Below are positions 56,921-64,000 of a DNA stretch of 64,000 bases, in pieces. Both the position numbers and the translations under genes were made by a program. The notes under the pieces were generated by a model that was not told where the DNA came from, did not search any database, and saw only the letters and a list, made by a program, of their open reading frames with translations. The stretch is from IMG/VR virus record IMGVR_UViG_3300025030_000060, positions 1 to 64,000 of that record; one strand, given 5' to 3'. Source of the DNA: a virus. Positions within the stretch are counted from its first letter, which is position 1. Each line of letters opens with the position of its first letter.

Positions 56921-59020
56921 CTACACCCCCGCCGCTTCGTCAGCCAATTTCTGACTGAGCGCGTCCGCAGCGGTGTTGAGCCTTTCGTCGTACAGCTCAA
57001 GCATGTTCATGCCCTCCAGCATGGAGGCGGCTTCGTCAAGGGCCGCGTCCATTTCGGCAGACGTGGCATACTCCCCGGCGATGATCGAGTTGAGGATGGT
57101 AACAGCCGCGTTCTCTTCGGCACGGTCGGGGTTGGTGTCGCCGGGGTCTGCGGTCGTAGTCGTTTCAGGCGAAGCGACAGAAGGGATAGCCCCATTGATC
57201 TTAGCTGCAAACTCTTCAGGGGTGCCCGTCAGGTCATCAGGGATGAGCATTTCGTCACCTACCTTCGACTCTTCGCCCGAAATAGTTATTGACTGTATTC
57301 TTGCGGTGACACCTACGACATTTGCCCCAGCCCCAACCTGAACGTAGTCGTTGTCCACAATGAAAGTTGTCTCGCCCACGGTCTTTTGAAACGCATAGGC
57401 GAGCTTGGGGTTTTTATCCTTGGAAAGCCAGTCGAGCCCCCTAAGCGCATTGCGCACTGCGACAATGCGGTCCTGAAAGAAGGCATCCAGCACATCCTGA
57501 TACTTGAGCTGTAGTTCAGGGTCGGCTATGATGAGCGCGTACCCGCTGGGGGATGTCGCGTCAATGGCCGGGGCCGTCATTGGCACAATCCCCCCGTCGC
57601 TGAGATAGCCTTGCAGTTTGTCATAACGCACGTTCATAGTAGTGCTATCGGTCCTGAACTCAATAGCCGGGAGGTTGGACCCGCCAAATTCGCTGGACTC
57701 AAGGCTGGAGACTGCGTAGCCGTCCATGTAACTGTCTTTCTCGAAACTCTTGGAGACGAAATCCTGTCTGCTCATGCGGTAGGTGTCCCCGACGTGGAAC
57801 TGCGACACTACGGCGGCGTATTTGGCCGCCCACTGCGCCACCGTCTCCCTTCCGCTGATCTGGTCCTGAAGAACGGCTACGGCCTTATCGAAGGCATTGA
57901 CGGCGGTAGCCCTGCTCTTCGCTTTGAATTTCTGTTTGTCGGCATTTACGACGATGCTCCCACTCTCCCCGTCCTCATAGAAGTTGGTCGACACTTCCTC
58001 AAGTCGGGGCTTTGCATCGGTGCCGCCTATGAGTAAGAGTTTGAAGGAACCTTCCTCTTTAGCATCAAAACCCATGCCGACAAGCACATTGGTGAACTCT
58101 GCCACGGCTGCGGCGTAGCCATCCCCGCCCCCAGTGCCCCCCTTCCCCTTGTTCCCGGCGATGGTCGCCGCCAAGGAATCGACCTGCGACTGAAGCTCTG
58201 CGTTGAACTCCTGAACCTTGGTGAGCTGCGCGGTGGCCGCCTGGATGTCAGAATCGAGTTTTTCCGCCTGCGCCTGCGTTTCGGTGAGCGTGGCGAGCAA
58301 GGTCTGGTTGTTGACCTGCTCGGCTTCTACTTGCCCCCTCACGGTCTCCAGGGATGCTTTCTGCTCGGCGATATCCTTCGACTTGGTGGCAAACGCCTTG
58401 GCGTTCTTTCCCACCAGCATGGCGACGCGCTTGCCTACCTCTTCCAGGGAGACATCGGCCTCCCCCTCGGGCGAGACGGCCACGGTGATGTCCCGCTTGT
58501 TGAGAAGCCAGCGAAAGGCCAGGATCTCGTCGGCTGCGGTGATCTTCATCTTGTTGTTGTCCGGGGAGTGGAAGACGATGGTGATCGTCTGTCCGTCCGA
58601 AACAGGGAACTGCACCGTCACCGTGGCGAACATGCCGGACTGCCGGGGCTTGCCGATGTTGGCCTCCCCTACCGTCAGCCCCTTGTCGGCCATGTACCGG
58701 TTCAGGGACTTGGCGAGGGCCATCATGGTCTGCGCCGTCCGGGAGAAGGAACGAACCCGCACCGCCTCTAGAACCATCCCGTCGTCCCGCGTGTTACCGC
58801 AGCCTGCGCAGTTGCCAGAGCATCCGTCGCAGGTCTGCTCTTCGCCGCCGTACTCCGCGTCCATGTCGGCCATGTCGGCGCACTCCAGAATCAGCAGCGC
58901 CTGTTTCGGGTCACAGGTGAGGCGGTAGTGGGCATCGGTCAGTTGCTCCGGGGTAAACCCTTTGGCAAACGGGTCAAAGGTAAGTCTGATCTTCCTTGCG
59001 TCCTGCATGCGGTATAACAT
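56921..59020 (-). CDS. Large virion-module protein (699 aa)
   Basis: ATG 59020 after GGAGGGAGGG. N-terminal part: FDPFAKGFTPEQL and CDGCSGNCAGCG (zinc or Fe-S-like), MVLEA motif (about 80). About 85-190: SGMFATVTVQFPVSDGQTIT..FHSPD and EILAFRWLLNKRDITVAVSPEGEADVSLEE, a domain I have seen in large phage 'defence'-type proteins but cannot name. Coiled coil about 200-290, then a beta-rich domain and an acidic helical tail. Confidence 0.68.
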   Translation of the reverse strand: MLYRMQDARKIRLTFDPFAKGFTPEQLTDAHYRLTCDPKQALLILECADMADMDAEYGGEEQTCDGCSGNCAGCGNTRDDGMVLEAVRVRSFSRTAQTMMALAKSLNRYMADKGLTVGEANIGKPRQSGMFATVTVQFPVSDGQTITIVFHSPDNNKMKITAADEILAFRWLLNKRDITVAVSPEGEADVSLEEVGKRVAMLVGKNAKAFATKSKDIAEQKASLETVRGQVEAEQVNNQTLLATLTETQAQAEKLDSDIQAATAQLTKVQEFNAELQSQVDSLAATIAGNKGKGGTGGGDGYAAAVAEFTNVLVGMGFDAKEEGSFKLLLIGGTDAKPRLEEVSTNFYEDGESGSIVVNADKQKFKAKSRATAVNAFDKAVAVLQDQISGRETVAQWAAKYAAVVSQFHVGDTYRMSRQDFVSKSFEKDSYMDGYAVSSLESSEFGGSNLPAIEFRTDSTTMNVRYDKLQGYLSDGGIVPMTAPAIDATSPSGYALIIADPELQLKYQDVLDAFFQDRIVAVRNALRGLDWLSKDKNPKLAYAFQKTVGETTFIVDNDYVQVGAGANVVGVTARIQSITISGEESKVGDEMLIPDDLTGTPEEFAAKINGAIPSVASPETTTTADPGDTNPDRAEENAAVTILNSIIAGEYATSAEMDAALDEAASMLEGMNMLELYDERLNTAADALSQKLADEAAGV

Positions 59021-59049
59021 TGGTGTCCCTCCCTCCGGGAAATTGATGG

Positions 59050-60867
59050 CTATTCGTATTGCTCGGGGAAATCGTTGGCCGGAAGCGGCTTGTTGGCGGC
59101 CTCCCAGGTCTTCCTGTCCTGAGCGGCCATCGGGTACTGCCGGTGGCAGTTGATGCAGACTTCTTCCTGCACGTCTGCTCCGCACCACGGGCAAGGCTTG
59201 TGGGTCGTCGCGCCCTGATCGTGCTCGGGGTCGTCAATATGCAGCGGGTCGTCAATGTCGTGTTCCCCGCTCCTGTCGATCTCCAGCCCGATGCCTTCGA
59301 GGATCATCGCGGGCGCTATGCCCCGGTAGATCATCCCTTCGTGCTGGACCTTGTAGAACGGGCCTTGCGCGGTAGGCACAGACTCAAGAATCATGACCTT
59401 CTTTCCTGCGAGCGCATCGCCTTCAGCACGGTGCCCCTTGAGGGTCACTTCGGTGCCTGCCCCGAAAGGCTCGGCGCTCTCCATGACCATTCCTTCCCCG
59501 TCAATCTTGCAGCCCTGCGAGGGGCACTCATAGCCCCCCTCGCAGGGCTCCGTGCTGGCACCGCACTTTGGGCAGTCGCCACAGGAACCGCTGGTTGCAA
59601 CGACAGGAGCCGGATAGGTGAAGGGGGAAAGGATCGTGGTGTCCTGGAAAACCGCCCAGCCGGTAGACTCGGAGCGTTCGGCATAGGTAGCGCGCCCATC
59701 GGGAACGCCGACAATCTCGGCAGGGGAACCTGTTTCAACACCATTATCCGGGTTGCCGTTGTTGTCGCTGCCCCACTCCAGAATCATCGCCCGCCCCGGC
59801 ATGTCCTGCTCTTCCTGATGCGCGTTGAACAGGTCGATGGCTTCAAGGATTGCGGTCTCTTCCGGGGCCTTGATCCAGTTCAGGAAATACGCCTTGGAGA
59901 GATTGGCAATCTTCCCCTCGGCCTTGAGCTGCACAGACTCGAAGATGTTCTCTTCCTCCTTCAGGAACCCCATCAACTCGTCGTCGGTGAAACTTTCGAT
60001 GAAGGCAATGGCGTCATTGATCTCGCAGGAGTTGTTGAACCCCTCGACAAAGGCGGCGGTGAGCTTCGGGTGTCTTGCTCTGCCGTGCAGCAGATCCTGC
60101 GCGATGCGGGTACGGTCGATCTGCACCGGGGCGGTGCCTGCGGCTTCGAGGATGGCTCCCGTGCCGTCGATTTGACAACCGCATGCGGGGCATTTTTTGC
60201 CGCCTTCGCAATCGTCCATCACTGCTCCACACTTGGGGCACTGCGTTTCCATGAGTTGCCCATCGTTGGCGCTCTCCATGATGCCGCTCTTCAGGTTTTC
60301 GAGCTGTTTTTGAAGATCGGTAGACTTGTTGTTTTCCTCTTCGATCTGTGCCTGGAGTCTCAGCAGGTTCCTGTCCTTTTCTACCACAACGGGCTGGAGT
60401 GCCGCAATCTGCTCCTGCACGGCCCCGTTCTGCCCTCTGAATTCCTCCAGAGATGCGGTGTAGGTGTGGATCTGCTCGGCAGTGCTGGTATTGACCGCCT
60501 TGACCTTGGGGGCGACGACCTTCACCCGCGAAAGCTGCTTTTCCTTCTGCTTCGCGTAGGCGGGCTCATTCTCCTTGACGTAGGCCAGGACCTCATCGGT
60601 GAAGGTGTCCGGCTTGATGTAGTTCTTGATCGCCAGGACCTTGCCGTTCAGCTTCGCCTGATAGAGACTCCCCCCGGCCTTGATCTTCAGCACGAGGGTC
60701 TGACCGCTCTCGAAGGTGAGCGTTGCCGTCTTGATGGCATAGCCGTTCTCGCGCTTACTCTTGTTGTCGGCCACGGTCTCCTTTACCGGGAACCCCGCCT
60801 TATCGAACTTCTGGAGGAGCGACTTGAGCCCCTTTTTGGTGTAGTCCTCAAACTCTATCGTTACCAT
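59050..60867 (-). CDS. Large virion-module protein with three zinc ribbons (605 aa)
   Basis: ATG 60867 after AGGAGGAG. N-terminal alpha/beta domain (MVTIEFEDYTKKGLKSLLQK), coiled coil (about 130-200), then zinc ribbons QCPKCGA...KKCPACGCQ, DCPKCGA...YECPSQGC, and PCPWCGAD...VCINCHR. Interspersed sites GIMES, AILEA (twice), MILEW, MVMES, MILES and MILEG suggest release of several pieces by the prohead protease. Unknown function. Confidence 0.7.
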   Translation of the reverse strand: MVTIEFEDYTKKGLKSLLQKFDKAGFPVKETVADNKSKRENGYAIKTATLTFESGQTLVLKIKAGGSLYQAKLNGKVLAIKNYIKPDTFTDEVLAYVKENEPAYAKQKEKQLSRVKVVAPKVKAVNTSTAEQIHTYTASLEEFRGQNGAVQEQIAALQPVVVEKDRNLLRLQAQIEEENNKSTDLQKQLENLKSGIMESANDGQLMETQCPKCGAVMDDCEGGKKCPACGCQIDGTGAILEAAGTAPVQIDRTRIAQDLLHGRARHPKLTAAFVEGFNNSCEINDAIAFIESFTDDELMGFLKEEENIFESVQLKAEGKIANLSKAYFLNWIKAPEETAILEAIDLFNAHQEEQDMPGRAMILEWGSDNNGNPDNGVETGSPAEIVGVPDGRATYAERSESTGWAVFQDTTILSPFTYPAPVVATSGSCGDCPKCGASTEPCEGGYECPSQGCKIDGEGMVMESAEPFGAGTEVTLKGHRAEGDALAGKKVMILESVPTAQGPFYKVQHEGMIYRGIAPAMILEGIGLEIDRSGEHDIDDPLHIDDPEHDQGATTHKPCPWCGADVQEEVCINCHRQYPMAAQDRKTWEAANKPLPANDFPEQYE

Positions 60868-60950
60868 GCCGCTCCTCCTGTTTTTTGCCCCACAAGATAC
60901 TTGATTAATTGACAATTCACAATATTTTTATTGGAAGCCCTTTTTGTTGC

Positions 60951-60992
60951 ATTATTTGTTTGACAGATAATCTAAAAAGAGTATAAATGGAG
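60951..60992 (+). promoter_or_regulatory. Plus-strand promoter with perfect 21-bp operator (site E)
   Basis: ATTATTTG-TTTGA-CAGATAAT (60951-60971); TTGACA within, 16 bp, TATAAA (60982-60987). The best match of the family. Confidence 0.82.
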
Positions 60993-61022
60993 CAACCATA
61001 CCTTTCTAAAAAGGAGCCACAA

Positions 61023-61496
61023 ATGACAAATTTAAAGCTGATCCTGATCGCTGTTATCCTCTCCGTATCGGCTACCCCGGCGATTGCGGGTGACATATTC
61101 ACCAAGGGGGATACTGTCTGGACGACCACTGACACTGTTTTGCAGGTTGCGATGCTTGTGCTGCTTGAAGTAGACCGCGAGCAAACCATCTATATCTCTA
61201 AACACTCTAAAGGGGACATATATGGCGATGCTGAGACATACCCTGTAGGCACGGTTCCAATCCCAACATACTATGAACGAAACCAGGGGATCGGCCAAGA
61301 GGCGTCCACTGCCAAAATAACCTCCTACTTTATCGCTTACGCGGCAGGCCATACGTTGATCTCTTATGGCCTGCGGAAGTCTGGATGGACCATAATGGGC
61401 ACCCCCGTAGTAACTTTATGGCAAGCTGGCTACATTGTTTACGAGGCGGATGTTGTACTAAAAAACTATAAGCTAGGCATAAAAATGCAGTTCTAG
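61023..61496 (+). CDS. Secreted/membrane accessory protein (157 aa), only plus-strand gene
   Basis: Start at ATG 61023 with AAGGAG. Signal peptide (residues 1-22, cleavage after AIA), then DTVLQVAMLVLLEVDREQTIYI, YYERNQGIGQEAS, YFIAYAAGHTLISYGL and a Gly/aromatic C-terminus. The 'DxxQT...E.N..(L)G' pattern is shared by small phage and bacterial inner-membrane proteins of unknown function. Independent promoter and reversed orientation fit a moron gene, perhaps superinfection exclusion or lysogenic conversion. Confidence 0.72.
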   Translation: MTNLKLILIAVILSVSATPAIAGDIFTKGDTVWTTTDTVLQVAMLVLLEVDREQTIYISKHSKGDIYGDAETYPVGTVPIPTYYERNQGIGQEASTAKITSYFIAYAAGHTLISYGLRKSGWTIMGTPVVTLWQAGYIVYEADVVLKNYKLGIKMQF

Positions 61497-61516
61497 GCCC
61501 CCTAACCCCAATATGG

Positions 61517-64000
61517 TTATTCCCACGAGTTGTTACCGTAATAGAAGGTATCGCCACCGGCTGCCCCTGTGCAAACGTAGAGAAAACTATTCCCTGTTGA
61601 ACTGGTCCCGTCCGTAACACCCGTTACGGTATACCAACCGTTATCGGTATCCCCACCGACAGGTCGGTAATTTCGCGTGGACCTATTGACCGCACGCACC
61701 GAATACGTGCGGTACGCATTGACCGCACCCCCCGATATTTCCAGGGCGACCACGCATGTGCTGGCTGTTCCTACGGCTATGCTGCCGGTGGTTGCACCCG
61801 AGGGAGTAAGGTTCTTGATATACAGGTTGCTACCATCCCACCTTAGACTATTAAACGAGGTGCTTCCAATGTTGAACTTCCCTACCCCGCTTGAATTGCC
61901 GAGCCAATAGCCCGCTGTACTGTAATCCGTGTAACCAGTTTTGCCTGAGCTGATATTAACCGCCCCCGCTGCGAAATTAATCAGACTCCCCAGCGTACTA
62001 TCCGAGAAAAGCCCGATCCCTGCTACCTTCCCGTTTGCGTCTACCTTGAGGGTGTACTGAGCGGAATACTGGTTCGCCGCCGTATCGGCTTCGCTGGCGC
62101 TGGTCGCCGCACTTGTCGCGTACCCGGAAGCGTTGCTTGCGTGAGTCCCTGCCGTGGTAGCTGCACTCGAAGCTGTACTGGATGACGACGCTGCGCTATT
62201 CGAGTAGGAAAGGGCATTTCCTTCTGACGTACTTGCAGCCGTGGCGCTGTTACTTGCAGCCGTGGCGCTGGCAGAGGCATTACCCGCCGAAGTAGATGCA
62301 CTGCTTGCCTGCGATGACGCAGTGCTGGCAGAGGCGCTGGCATTGCTTGCACTGGTTCCCGCTGCGGTCTCACTGGTCGCCGCATTGCCCGCTGACGTAG
62401 AAGCCTGAGAAGCGTAGGTACTGGCACTGCCCGCCGACGTGTTGGCAGCCGTTGCACTCGCCGCCGCCGCTGTCGCCGACGTGCCAGCCGCCCCCGCCGA
62501 GGTTGATGCACTACTGGCCGAGGTTGATGCCGCACTCGCCGACGTGCTTGCGCCTGCGGCCTCTGATGCTGCGGTAACGGCGCTTGCAGCCGCTGCCGTT
62601 GCAGAGTTCCCGGCGTTGGTCGCTTGCGTCGATGCCGTGGTGGCGCTGGAAGCTGCCGCCGTGGCGCTGCCTCCCGCTGCCGTCTCGCTAGCTGCCGCTG
62701 CCGTTGCGCTAGCTGCCGCTGCCGTTGCTGATCCTGAAGCATTGGACGCCTGAGTAGACGCCGTGCCCGCCGATCCTGCTGCGTTCGTGGCATTGGTTCC
62801 GGCAGTCGTGGCGCTGGACGCCGCATTGTCTGCTGAAGTGCTGGCTTGGCTAGCGTAGGTGCTGGCACTACCTGCTGAAGTGGACGCTGCCGTCGCACTG
62901 GCCGCCGCTGCGCTTGCGCTTGTCCCTGCGTTGCCTTCGCTCGTTGAGGCGCTGCTCGCTGATGTTGCCGCAGCACTCGCTGCCGTAGTCGCATCAGCGG
63001 CTTTTGATGTAGCCGTTACCGCGCTTGCCGCCGCTGATGTTGCTGACGTTCCCGCATTGGTCGCACTGGTTCCAGCAGAACTGGCGCTGGTCGCTGCCGC
63101 TGTTGCCGATCCTCCCGCCGAGACAGACTCAGTTATATCCTCACAACTCAACTGTGCTATTTCATAAGTCGAGGTGGTCCCTGAAGGATAGTTCAATATT
63201 GCCATTGGTCGCACGGCCACGATGCCAGTACCAGTACCGACAATTGAGCTGCCCGGTAATGTAAGAGTATAGGTCTGCCACCCTTGGGCTACTTGTAGAT
63301 CAGTAGGCCCAGTTAAAACGTACTGATATGCGGCAGAGGGGTACGTTACGTTGGCGTAACTAGCATCCAACGCTGCATATCCAGCGTACAGGTCTCCTCC
63401 CGCCTGGTCAACAGTCCTCCTCGCTACTATGGTAAATCTGTATGTCCTTAATGGAGATACTGGATACAATTTTCTCGTGAAAATATTCACTAAACCCGTG
63501 CGAGATAGTGCAAGGGGTCCACCATTGCCCGAGGTATTAGCCACATTGTAGGCATTTGCGTCAGCGGTGATCGGAGGGTTGCTGAGGGTATAGGCATAGG
63601 ACAGTTCGTTTAGAGGGTCGCTGAAAAGTACACTGGAACTTGCTGCAACAGTCTCACCGTAACTAGACGCAGCAGATACCGAGGAAGCCGCCGCCGCCGT
63701 GGCAGAGTTACCCGCGTTCGTCGCACTCGTTGATGCGCTACTGGCACTGGTCGCCGCCGCGCTGGCGCTTCCCCCTGCCGTCGTGGCGCTATTCGCCGCG
63801 TTGGTTGCACTGGTAGCCGCTGCCGACTCTGCCGACTCCGCTGAGTTCTTCGCTGTGACCGCTGCCGTCTGTGCCGATTGAGCTGCTGACTGCGCCGTTT
63901 CGGCGGCGAGCTTCGATGTGTTCGCGGCACTGGCACTCGTAGATGCGGCACCGGCAGAAGAACTTGCGTTGCTCGCACTCGTTGCCGCTGCTGAAGCAGA
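61517..64000 (-). CDS. Tail fibre with two Ala/Ser/Thr repeat shafts (5' end outside window)
   Basis: 827 residues visible. Shaft 1 (about 1-117 in window) and shaft 2 (about 285-655) are Ala/Ser/Thr/Asn repeats of about 7 residues, likely trimeric coiled coil; between them a beta-rich carbohydrate-binding-like domain (LYPVSPLRTYRFTIVARRT). C-terminus: QYTLKVDANGKVAGIGL is the DUF1983-type end of central tail fibres (lambda J-like), and a receptor-binding-like tip follows. The gene is open to the right edge. Confidence 0.82.
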   Translation of the reverse strand, partial: SASAAATSASNASSSAGAASTSASAANTSKLAAETAQSAAQSAQTAAVTAKNSAESAESAAATSATNAANSATTAGGSASAAATSASSASTSATNAGNSATAAAASSVSAASSYGETVAASSSVLFSDPLNELSYAYTLSNPPITADANAYNVANTSGNGGPLALSRTGLVNIFTRKLYPVSPLRTYRFTIVARRTVDQAGGDLYAGYAALDASYANVTYPSAAYQYVLTGPTDLQVAQGWQTYTLTLPGSSIVGTGTGIVAVRPMAILNYPSGTTSTYEIAQLSCEDITESVSAGGSATAAATSASSAGTSATNAGTSATSAAASAVTATSKAADATTAASAAATSASSASTSEGNAGTSASAAAASATAASTSAGSASTYASQASTSADNAASSATTAGTNATNAAGSAGTASTQASNASGSATAAAASATAAAASETAAGGSATAAASSATTASTQATNAGNSATAAAASAVTAASEAAGASTSASAASTSASSASTSAGAAGTSATAAAASATAANTSAGSASTYASQASTSAGNAATSETAAGTSASNASASASTASSQASSASTSAGNASASATAASNSATAASTSEGNALSYSNSAASSSSTASSAATTAGTHASNASGYATSAATSASEADTAANQYSAQYTLKVDANGKVAGIGLFSDSTLGSLINFAAGAVNISSGKTGYTDYSTAGYWLGNSSGVGKFNIGSTSFNSLRWDGSNLYIKNLTPSGATTGSIAVGTASTCVVALEISGGAVNAYRTYSVRAVNRSTRNYRPVGGDTDNGWYTVTGVTDGTSSTGNSFLYVCTGAAGGDTFYYGNNSWE

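Noticed and set aside
59059-60912. 617-codon plus-strand frame opposite the 605-aa protein
   Set aside because: Exact antisense shadow; the minus strand has zinc ribbons, coiled coil and an AGGAGG start.
1-64000. tRNA genes
   Set aside because: I saw no cloverleaf with a GTTCGA-type T-loop; a tRNAscan-SE run would be decisive.

Overview
The window is a stretch of a large double-stranded DNA phage or prophage genome, about 57% GC. Nearly every gene lies on the minus strand and is packed with ATGA or GTGA overlaps, so transcription runs from right (64 kb) to left (1). A lipoprotein and secreted proteins in the lysis region, a GH108 endolysin and an RdgC homologue point to a Gram-negative, probably proteobacterial or desulfobacterial-type host; the exact host cannot be read from the sequence. 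Both ends are cut: the tail-fibre gene continues beyond 64000 and the large terminase continues below position 1.

Layout in transcription order. (1) 64.0-61.5 kb: Ala/Ser/Thr-repeat tail fibre. (2) 61.0-61.5 kb: the only plus-strand gene, a secreted or membrane protein with its own operator-bearing promoter. (3) 60.9-43.3 kb: very large multidomain 'polyvalent' proteins (coiled coils, zinc ribbons, a zincin metallopeptidase, a pyrophosphatase-like domain, and a DarB-like N6-methyltransferase/SNF2 helicase), probably packaged in the virion and ejected. (4) 43.2-40.4 kb: accessory genes. (5) 40.4-37.5 kb: small-gene cassettes separated by imperfect palindromes that look like integron attC sites. 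(6) 37.4-37.2 kb: a promoter, a non-coding stretch and a terminator. (7) 37.2-34.4 kb: portal and T4-gp21-like prohead protease. (8) 34.4-31.7 kb: lysis genes. (9) 31.6-23.5 kb: ParB-like protein, HNH nuclease and a recombination operon (SbcC/RecF-like ATPase, PD-(D/E)XK exonuclease, RecT, RdgC). (10) 23.2-19.7 kb: replication (MazG-like protein, iteron-bearing initiator, DnaC-like loader, nuclease, HU). (11) 18.9-17.3 kb: small terminase beside a duplicated-HTH protein. (12) 17.2-1.35 kb: about 35 small, mostly unknown genes, including a PAPS-reductase-like gene, NinB, HNH, an ASCH-domain protein and a DUF3268-like protein. (13) 1.36 kb to the left edge: large terminase carrying a mini-intein in its Walker A motif.

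Regulation: at least five copies of a 21-bp palindrome (ATTATyTG-TTTGA-CArATAAT) are dispersed, four of them overlapping the -35 box of a TTGACA-N16-TAWAWT promoter, which suggests one regulator controls several transcription units. The most unusual features are the attC-like cassette array, the terminase intein, this promoter/operator family, and the concentration of (I/L/V)-x-E-(S/A/G) motifs in virion-module proteins next to a gp21-like protease.
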